8,406 bases of DNA from assembly GCA_019912905.1 (NCBI GenBank), contig JAIOHO010000180.1, forward strand, positions 1-8,406, in the 5' to 3' direction. The position numbers and the translations under genes are program-made. Origin of the DNA: Anaerolineae bacterium (GTDB taxonomy: Bacteria > Chloroflexota > Anaerolineae > Aggregatilineales > Phototrophicaceae). Below are positions 1 through 5,213 of this stretch, piece after piece (position 1 is the stretch's first letter; each line of letters begins with the position of its first letter). Below the pieces are notes generated by a model. It saw nothing but the letters and a program-made list of their open reading frames with translations, did not search any database and had not been told where the DNA came from.

Positions 1-225
1 GTGCAGCGGACCGCCCGTGCCGCCCTCCAGCGCATCGGCACGGCGGAGGCCCTCAAAGCTGTGGATACGTTCGATCGCCAGCGCACCCGCCCTAAGACCG
101 GTCCGCTGCCACCCGCCGCAGTCGAGGCGCGCCTGCCCGAAAAGGCACCCCCTCCAGCCGCACAGCCCACCGCTGAGGCCCCGGCTGCGTTGCCCGACGC
201 GGATGATCACTCATCGTCCTCTTAG
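1..225 (+). CDS. HEAT-repeat protein, C-terminal end (partial)
   Basis: This is the last 74 or so codons of a gene that begins before the window; the GTG at base 1 is probably an internal Val codon. The first 28 or so residues (ARAALQRIGTAEALKAVDTF and flanks) read like the last helical hairpin of a HEAT or PBS-lyase-type repeat array, with its alternating Ala/Leu and the 'aL..ig..eA' pattern. The rest is a disordered Pro/Ala-rich tail ending in Asp-Asp-His-Ser-Ser-Ser-Ser. HEAT arrays are protein-interaction scaffolds, so no enzymatic role can be given from this fragment. The stop is TAG at 223-225, and a hairpin that could end the transcript lies 25 bases downstream. The HEAT call rests on a single repeat. 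Confidence 0.6.
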   Translation: MQRTARAALQRIGTAEALKAVDTFDRQRTRPKTGPLPPAAVEARLPEKAPPPAAQPTAEAPAALPDADDHSSSS

Positions 226-249
226 ATTAATTCTGGAATATTACAGAAT

Positions 250-278
250 CCTTGCCGTTTGCTGCGCCGAACGCAAGG
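250..278 (+). terminator. Possible hairpin terminator after the HEAT gene
   Basis: CCTTGC (250-255) plus GTT (257-259) can pair with AAC (270-272) plus GCAAGG (273-278). That gives a 9-bp stem with one bulged C at 256 and a loop of about 10 nt. It lies 25 bases after the HEAT stop and 77 bases before the peptidase start, as a terminator would. No clean U-tract follows; the nearest T run is GTTTTC at 291-296. It may be a weak or factor-assisted terminator, or simply a structured leader. Confidence 0.35.
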
Positions 279-355
279 GTTGACCGTCCCGTTTTCAAAC
301 TGAAAGCGGTATCATGCGGTCGTCGGATTAACCACCGTTGAAGGAAGAAGAACCT

Positions 356-2062
356 ATGTTTGAAACTCTGCCGCGCAGCGCCCATGACGTCATGGGCTGG
401 TCCTGGGCACACTACGAGCCATACTACCGCGACCTGCAAACTCGCCCGCTGGATGCGGCCAGTGTCGCCGGTTGGCTGGCGGATTGGACGCGGATTAACG
501 AACTGCTGGACGAGGTGGGCACCCGGCTGGAAGTGGCAACGACGCTCGACACCACGGACAAAGCCGCCGAAGCTGCCTTTATCCGGTATCTCGATGACAT
601 TCGCCCGGCGTTCAGCAGCGCCGAGCAGACTCTGAAGGAAAAGCTGCTCGCCAGCGGCCTGGAACCGGAGGGTTTTGCCATTCCGCTGCGCAATCTGCGC
701 GGGGAGGCTGCCCTGTTCCGCGAGGCCAACATCCCGCTTCAGGTGCAGGTGAATAAACTGAGCCTGGAATATGACCGCATCGCCGGAGCACAATCGGTCG
801 AATGGGACGGTGACGACAAAACGCTGACTCAGGCTTATGCCCTGCTCGAAAGCCTCGACCCGGACGCGCGCGAAACGCTGTGGCGTAAAATCGCCGACCG
901 GCATTTGCAGGACCGCGAGAGCCTGAACAGCCTGTGGCAGCAGCTGCTGGGCCTGCGCCAGCAGATCGCCACCAACGCCGGGTTCGACAGCTTCCGCGAT
1001 TACCAGTGGAAGCAGTTCGGGCGTTTCGATTACACGCCTGCCGACTGCGAAACCTTTCAGTCCAGCATCGAGGCAGTGGTGGTGCCTGCGGCTACCCGCG
1101 TCTATGAGCGCCGTGCCCGGCAGACCGGCGTCGGGGCAGCGCGCCCCTGGGACATGCAGCGCGACAATGTCTATCCCCCGGCGTTTCCGCGCCTGAAACC
1201 ATTCGACACGACCGAGCAGCTCGAAAATACGGCCCAGGCTATCTTCGACCGGGTCGATCCCAAGCTGGGCGAGTATTACGGCATCCTGCGCCGCGAAAAC
1301 CTGCTCGACCTGGGCAATCGCAAGGGCAAAGGACCGGGCGGTTACTGCACGCGCTTCCTGGTAGAAAAGCGGCCTTTCATCTTCATGAATGCCGTCGGTT
1401 CCGCCGAGGATGTCATTACCCTGCTGCACGAATCCGGGCACGCCTTTCACGGCTTCGAGACGAACGACCTGCCCTACAGCCAGCAAAAAGCCTATCCCAT
1501 CGAATTTGCCGAGGTCGCATCCATGTCGATGGAACTGCTGTCCGCGCCCTACTGGTCGGCCAGCGAAGGCGGTTACTATTCGGCGGCGGACACGGCCCAC
1601 GCCCGGCGGCAGCATCTCGAACATATCCTGCTGTTCTGGCCGTTTATGGCGGTGGTGGATGCGTTCCAGCACTGGGTTTATACCCATGTAGACGAGGCGC
1701 TGGACCCGAATCAATGCGATGCGAAGTGGGGCCAACTGTGGGACCGCTTTATCCCCGGCATGGATTGGAGCGGCCTGGATGCGATGAAAGTCACCGGCTG
1801 GCAGCGGAAGCTGCACATCTTCCAGATCCCGTTCTATTACGTGGATTATGGACTGGCGCAGTTGGGCGCGGTGCAGGTGTGGCGCAATGCGCAGCATGAT
1901 CAGGCTCAGGCGGTAGCGAATTACCGCCGAGGGCTGGCGCTGGGCGGCACGGCGACTCTGCCGGACCTGTTTGCGACCGCCGGGGCGCGCTTCGCTTTTG
2001 ATGCGGACATCCTGCGCGAATCGGTGGATCTGATCGAACGGACACTGGACGAATTGAGCTAA
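356..2062 (+). CDS. M3 family oligoendopeptidase (zinc metallopeptidase)
   Basis: This 568-residue protein should hydrolyse short peptides in the cytosol; there is no signal peptide or membrane segment. The metal site is clear. HESGH at residues 358-362 gives two His zinc ligands (358, 362) and the catalytic Glu359. Glu386 in FAEVAS lies 24 residues after His362, where the M3 family places its third zinc ligand (25 residues in thimet oligopeptidase). Upstream GGYCTRF and downstream PFYYVDYGLAQL are typical of the M3/PepF-like group, the latter supplying substrate-contact tyrosines. The helical N-terminal half covers the active-site channel in this fold. Length matches the M3 oligoendopeptidases distinct from classical PepF. 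The start is ATG 356 because AGGAAG (342-347) sits at good ribosome-binding distance; an in-frame TTG at 338 has no such site. It appears monocistronic and probably recycles peptides; its substrates cannot be read from sequence. Confidence 0.93.
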   Translation: MFETLPRSAHDVMGWSWAHYEPYYRDLQTRPLDAASVAGWLADWTRINELLDEVGTRLEVATTLDTTDKAAEAAFIRYLDDIRPAFSSAEQTLKEKLLASGLEPEGFAIPLRNLRGEAALFREANIPLQVQVNKLSLEYDRIAGAQSVEWDGDDKTLTQAYALLESLDPDARETLWRKIADRHLQDRESLNSLWQQLLGLRQQIATNAGFDSFRDYQWKQFGRFDYTPADCETFQSSIEAVVVPAATRVYERRARQTGVGAARPWDMQRDNVYPPAFPRLKPFDTTEQLENTAQAIFDRVDPKLGEYYGILRRENLLDLGNRKGKGPGGYCTRFLVEKRPFIFMNAVGSAEDVITLLHESGHAFHGFETNDLPYSQQKAYPIEFAEVASMSMELLSAPYWSASEGGYYSAADTAHARRQHLEHILLFWPFMAVVDAFQHWVYTHVDEALDPNQCDAKWGQLWDRFIPGMDWSGLDAMKVTGWQRKLHIFQIPFYYVDYGLAQLGAVQVWRNAQHDQAQAVANYRRGLALGGTATLPDLFATAGARFAFDADILRESVDLIERTLDELS

Positions 2063-2067
2063 TCGAA

Positions 2068-2087
2068 GGGCACACCCGCGTGCGCCC
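2068..2087. terminator. Hairpin between convergent genes, likely bidirectional terminator
   Basis: GGGCaCAC (2068-2075) pairs with GTGcGCCC (2080-2087) around a CCGC tetraloop. This is an 8-bp stem with one A/C mismatch. It occupies the 40-bp gap between the stop codons of the M3 peptidase (+) and the SH3 protein (-), so it could serve both transcripts. There is no U-tract on either side, so its strength as an intrinsic terminator is uncertain. Confidence 0.45.
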
Positions 2088-2102
2088 CTCCAATCGGTGC
2101 GT

Positions 2103-3332
2103 TTAGTTCCTGGATATGGTGAGGTCGATGGTGTTGCTGCACGTGTGCCCCTCGACCACGCCGGTAAGCTGGGCCTGACCGGTAAACAGGGTGGACGACA
2201 CCGGGCGTATGGTGAACTGGAGCGCGTTGCCGTTCGCCAGTGTAAACACGCCGCTGTAGACGCCCGGCTGAACCTGGTTCATGCGGCTGCCGCTGAGGAT
2301 AACCGTCGAGCCGGTGTAGGATAATGACACCACATCCGGCGACCAATCGACCGGAAAATCGTAGGTGAAACTGGCCGCATCCAGGCATGAGCCTTTGCCG
2401 GTGCGGGCATAGGTGATCGTCCAGGTGCCGGGCGACGGGGCGATGCTGGCCGAACCGCCGCCGCTGCTGCCGCTGTCGCCTCCACTGCTGGCGGGTGGGG
2501 CCGCTGGAATAATGGGCACGATGGGCGGCGCAGATGCTGCGCCAATGTGCGTGCAGTCGCCGCTGGTTTCGACCGCATCGGCTGCGACCCAGGCTTCGGA
2601 TGCGGCAGACTGCGGTGCGGCTTCGTCTTTATCCAGTTGGAACCAGAGGCTGCCATCCGCGGCTTCGGCCTGGCCGAGCGGGATGAAATCCTCCTTCGCA
2701 GGCAGAAATGCATAGGCCGTGCGGTTGGTGCCAGGGCCGACGCGCAGTTGCACGGTCTTGGCATCGGCGGTGCGGATGATACAGGTGGCTCCGCTGACCG
2801 CTTCGGACTCGGAGGATTGATCAAAGGAGACGGCAATGGCCGCCGCCAGCGATTCCTCCGATGCAGGCGCGTCCAGCGCGCCAAAGGTACCGTTCTCAAA
2901 GCGAATCAGGATGAGCAGCGTATCATCCCCTTCGTAATTGTAGGGATAGCGCAGCGCCTCGCGCCCGTCAATTTTCGACGGCTCCACCATATCCGCGTCG
3001 AAATCCAGGTCCAGCAGCGTTTCGACATACCAGGCCGCGGCGTCCGACAGAGACGTTGCAGCCGTAAAATCCTCGGCTGCGAACAGCGGGTGATCGATCA
3101 CGAAAATGGGTGTGCCCTTTACCACCACACCCACCAGAGCGGGCAGGCGCTCGTCGGTGCGAAGCTGAGCACCAGTGGGATAGCGGAATGAAACGCCGCT
3201 CTCGAAGGTAAAAATCTCGGATAGATTATGGTCCTGGGCGACGGTCATCGATAGGGGCAGCCACAGCGCGCCCAGCAGGGCCAGTATCCCGATAAGAAGG
3301 CGTTTGTGGGTGTTCAATGAAATCTCCATCAT
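2103..3332 (-). CDS. Secreted bacterial SH3-domain protein
   Basis: This is a 409-residue exported protein. Residues 1-33 form a Sec signal peptide: basic HKR at 9-11, a hydrophobic core (LLIGILALLGALWLPL), then a likely cleavage around TVA/Q or VAQ/D. No Cys sits at the cleavage site, so it is not a lipoprotein. Residues 34-175 are an unrecognised alpha/beta region (FESGVSFRYP, then a long acidic stretch). Residues 184-260 match a bacterial SH3 domain, with the hallmark VQLRVGPGTNRTAYAF and WFQL; these often bind cell-wall peptides. Residues 266-301 are a Pro then Ser/Gly linker. Residues 302-409 are beta-rich with Cys316 and Cys398, which could form a disulfide. ATG 3332 is taken as the start, but it has no ribosome-binding site. 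TTG 3317 has GGAG six bases upstream and would still leave a complete signal peptide (405 residues). The gene lies 64 bp after the isomerase gene. Confidence 0.78.
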   Translation of the reverse strand: MMEISLNTHKRLLIGILALLGALWLPLSMTVAQDHNLSEIFTFESGVSFRYPTGAQLRTDERLPALVGVVVKGTPIFVIDHPLFAAEDFTAATSLSDAAAWYVETLLDLDFDADMVEPSKIDGREALRYPYNYEGDDTLLILIRFENGTFGALDAPASEESLAAAIAVSFDQSSESEAVSGATCIIRTADAKTVQLRVGPGTNRTAYAFLPAKEDFIPLGQAEAADGSLWFQLDKDEAAPQSAASEAWVAADAVETSGDCTHIGAASAPPIVPIIPAAPPASSGGDSGSSGGGSASIAPSPGTWTITYARTGKGSCLDAASFTYDFPVDWSPDVVSLSYTGSTVILSGSRMNQVQPGVYSGVFTLANGNALQFTIRPVSSTLFTGQAQLTGVVEGHTCSNTIDLTISRN

Positions 3333-3358
3333 ATTGTCAATAACAATACAATATGATG
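3327..3358. repeat. Perfect 11-bp AT-rich inverted repeat, possible operator
   Basis: CATCATATTGT (3327-3337) and ACAATATGATG (3348-3358) are exact reverse complements separated by 10 nt (CAATAACAAT). The half-site centres are 21 bp apart, two helical turns, which suits a dimeric regulator. The element lies between the isomerase stop and the SH3 coding region, and its left arm covers the ATG at 3332. If translation starts at TTG 3317 instead, the whole element is upstream of the ribosome-binding site. It is far more AT-rich than its surroundings. No U-tract follows, so a terminator for the isomerase pair is less likely. Confidence 0.5.
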
Positions 3359-3396
3359 ATAGCCCAGTTCTGTCGCGTGGGACGTTAAGATGGCGG

Positions 3397-4287
3397 CTAG
3401 AGGCCCAGCTTTTGCAGGTAATCCCGGTTGTGGCGCGCGTTGAGGCGGTCGGTATCCGGTTCCTCCAGCATTGCATCCTGTTCGACGATTACCCAACCCT
3501 CATACTGCAAGCGGCGCAGCCCGTCGAGGATGGCCGGGAACGGGACGTCCCCCTCTCCCAATGGGCAGAAGACGCCGGTCAGGGCGGCTTCATGAAAGTT
3601 CAGTTGCTCGTCGAGGGCAAACTGGCGGATATTCGGGTCACAGTCGGCCAGATGCACATACCAGATGCGCTGGCCGTATTCCTGAACCGCCTCCAGCGGG
3701 TCGCCGCCTGCGTAACGCCAGTGCCCGGTATCCAGGCACAAGCCCACCCGATCCGGGTTGAGCCGGTCGAGCAGCAGGCGCACTTCATCGGCAATTTCGA
3801 TATGGGTGCCGGCGTGATGCTGGAAGGCCAGACGCAGCCCGGTTTCGTGATGCAGCACTTCGGCGATGTGGCTGACACCGGTAGCAAAGACCGTCCATTC
3901 ATCTTCGGAAAGCCGGGCCGTGCGCACCCGTCCGGCATAGCGGGCTGCTTTCGAATCCGGATCGACGTCATCGGCCAGCACCAGAATACGCGCGCCGAGG
4001 GCCGCCAGCAAGCGCCCCACTTCCAGCACGTGCGCCGCGCCCGGTTCATGGGCCTGCGGATCGGTCAGCCGGACGTGCACGAAGGCCGAAGTCAGGGTCA
4101 GATTGCGCGCGTTCAGTTCCGCCCGCAGCACCTCAGGATCGGTCGGCAGATAACCCCAGGGGCCTAATTCCGTCCCGGCGTAACCCGTCTCGCAGATTTC
4201 GTTGAGCACATCGCCAAAGGCATGCGGCGCGTTTTCGACGGATTGAATGCCCCAGGACAGCGGTGTGTTGCCCACAGAAATGGTCAT
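3397..4287 (-). CDS. Sugar phosphate isomerase/epimerase, IolE-like TIM barrel
   Basis: This 296-residue protein belongs to the xylose-isomerase-like (AP endonuclease 2) TIM-barrel superfamily, which isomerises, epimerises or dehydrates sugars and polyols with a divalent metal. The opening VGNTPLSWGIQSVEN, then GYAGTELGPWG (36-46), and FQHHAGTHIE (155-164) resemble inosose dehydratase (IolE)-type proteins. Candidate metal and active-site residues are Glu164, Asp186 and His189 in LCLDTGHW, His212 in YVHLAD, and Glu269 in VIVEQD. These fall in the usual strand-end positions, so the protein is probably active. One deviation is Gln156 where IolE relatives commonly have His. It is cytosolic, with no signal peptide. 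Its ATG overlaps the TGA of the upstream gene by 4 nt (ATGA at 4287-4284), so the two are probably translationally coupled; a purine-rich GGAGAGGGA lies about 10 nt upstream. No other inositol-pathway gene is in view, so the substrate is unknown and iolE is not assigned. Confidence 0.82.
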   Translation of the reverse strand: MTISVGNTPLSWGIQSVENAPHAFGDVLNEICETGYAGTELGPWGYLPTDPEVLRAELNARNLTLTSAFVHVRLTDPQAHEPGAAHVLEVGRLLAALGARILVLADDVDPDSKAARYAGRVRTARLSEDEWTVFATGVSHIAEVLHHETGLRLAFQHHAGTHIEIADEVRLLLDRLNPDRVGLCLDTGHWRYAGGDPLEAVQEYGQRIWYVHLADCDPNIRQFALDEQLNFHEAALTGVFCPLGEGDVPFPAILDGLRRLQYEGWVIVEQDAMLEEPDTDRLNARHNRDYLQKLGL

Positions 4288-5096
4288 TCGTGTTTATCCC
4301 TCTCCGGCGCGGACCAGACAAACCCCGACTGGCGCAGAAAATCCAGGCTGGCGGACAAGTTACCCGAATTATCCTCCTCACAGGCGCAGGTCAGCCAACC
4401 CTCGTAATCCACCAGCACCCGCGCCAGCGTCGCAAAATCAAGTGTGCCCGGTCCGGGCAGGCTGTGATTCTGATCGGCAAGCTGGATATAACCGATGTGC
4501 GGCAGATTGCCCTGCATGACAGCCAGCCAGTCCGGTTCTTCCTGGGCCATGTGAAACAGATTGGCCGCGATTTTGATGTGCGGGTGGGATTTCACCTTGA
4601 TGCGGAAGCGGACCGCGTGGTCGATGCGGGTCATAAAATAGGTCTCGGTCTGATTAACCGGCAGCATATCCAGTTCAACGCCCAGCGCATAGGCCAGATC
4701 GGAGACGGTGCGCAGCAGCCAGATCATCATCTCGGCTTCCAGTTCGACCGGCGCACGGTAAGGCGTCAGGTCCGGCATGCGGGTTGATCCAAAGTGGGGC
4801 ACAAAAATCACGTGATTGGCTCCCAGGTCCACCGCATCGGCCATCGCCTGGCGCAGCGCGCCAATGGCCGCCTCCCGTTCGGCGCGTTCGGGTGAGAGGT
4901 AGCCATCCCGCCGTCCCATGTGCACCGCCGCGACCTGGACGCCGGTTGCCAGGATCGCCTCCACCACTTCGGGCACACGTTCGGTCAGGTCTTCCGCCTG
5001 CACTTCGACGCCGTGAAACCCCAGCGCGCGGGCATTTTTGAATTTTTTCAGGACGCTGGACCCCGGCAGCGCCGCCTCTTGCACTGCAATATGCAT
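4284..5096 (-). CDS. Sugar isomerase/epimerase-like TIM barrel lacking canonical metal ligands
   Basis: This 270-residue cytosolic protein has the fold and landmarks of the D-tagatose/D-psicose 3-epimerase-type branch: LGFHGVEVQ (25-33), PVNQTET (146-152), NLFHMAQEEPD (179-189), ADQNHSLPGPGTLDF (207-221) and YEGWLT (231-236). Aligned by eye to the family pattern (LEPLNRYET, LDTFHM, HVHLAD, GWLSLE), the four metal ligands are replaced: Glu by Leu145, Asp by Asn179, His by Gln205, and the last Glu by Ala238 in CAC. The substrate-contacting Glu151 and His182 remain, while the usual Arg after LAD.N is His211. The codons differ from those of the expected residues at all four places, so one sequencing error cannot explain it. 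It may be a pseudoenzyme, bind ligand without metal, or use nearby residues such as Glu240. ATG 5096 follows AAGGA at good spacing, and it heads the minus-strand unit. Confidence 0.8.
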   Translation of the reverse strand: MHIAVQEAALPGSSVLKKFKNARALGFHGVEVQAEDLTERVPEVVEAILATGVQVAAVHMGRRDGYLSPERAEREAAIGALRQAMADAVDLGANHVIFVPHFGSTRMPDLTPYRAPVELEAEMMIWLLRTVSDLAYALGVELDMLPVNQTETYFMTRIDHAVRFRIKVKSHPHIKIAANLFHMAQEEPDWLAVMQGNLPHIGYIQLADQNHSLPGPGTLDFATLARVLVDYEGWLTCACEEDNSGNLSASLDFLRQSGFVWSAPERDKHE

Positions 5097-5213
5097 AGTG
5101 TATCCTTATTGCGATTCGCCACTGCTAAGTATAACGCACGACATTTAGGCGCGTGATAGTCTAAAATGCCACAAATTGAGACATCATCTGTAATGAAAAC
5201 CAGGGAGTAACCC
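5097..5213. promoter_or_regulatory. Divergent intergenic region with start signals for both sides
   Basis: This 117-bp AT-richer gap separates the isomerase unit (-) from the ligase-like gene (+), so it should hold promoters for both. On the minus strand, TATACT (5133-5128) is a fair -10, about 31 bases before the ATG, but I see no good -35 upstream of it. Ribosome-binding sites are AAGGA before the minus-strand ATG 5096 and AGGGAG (5202-5207) before the plus-strand ATG 5214. The region also contains an imperfect inverted repeat, ATTTAG against CTAAAAT (5143-5167). No riboswitch or small gene is visible. Confidence 0.5.
5138..5167 (+). promoter_or_regulatory. Possible promoter of the ligase-like gene
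   Basis: ACGACA (5138-5143, four of six matches to TTGACA) and TAAAAT (5162-5167, five of six to TATAAT) are 18 bp apart. They lie 47 bases before ATG 5214. Such matches are common in AT-rich gaps, so support is weak beyond position. Confidence 0.3.

Noticed and set aside
280..315. Promoter formed by TTGACC (280-285) and TATCAT (310-315) before the M3 gene
   Set aside because: Each hexamer is a good match, but the 24-bp spacer is too long for a standard sigma-70 promoter or for the 19-20 bp MerR-type arrangement.
338..355. TTG start at 338 for the M3 peptidase
   Set aside because: The stretch encoded between TTG and ATG is mostly the purine-rich ribosome-binding site itself (Lys-Glu-Glu-Glu); ATG 356 is correctly spaced from AGGAAG.
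227..1897. A 556-codon open frame antisense to the M3 peptidase gene
   Set aside because: It is in codon register with the peptidase gene, so it stays open simply because the sense gene avoids TTA, CTA and TCA codons, which are rare in GC-rich genomes. Its translation shows no family motif, and the sense protein is a clear M3 peptidase.
3333..3476. N-terminal extension of the SH3 protein up to an ATG at 3476
   Set aside because: The extension overlaps the C-terminal coding end of the isomerase gene, runs through the AT-rich intergenic gap, lacks conserved character and would bury the signal peptide inside the protein.
3304..4167. A 287-codon plus-strand frame antisense to the IolE-like gene
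   Set aside because: It is codon-aligned antisense to a well-supported TIM-barrel gene, with the same codon-avoidance explanation and no recognisable domain.
3397..4287. Assigning iolE and an inositol catabolic operon
   Set aside because: Only general IolE-like features are visible, a usual His is Gln156, and no other inositol genes are in the window.
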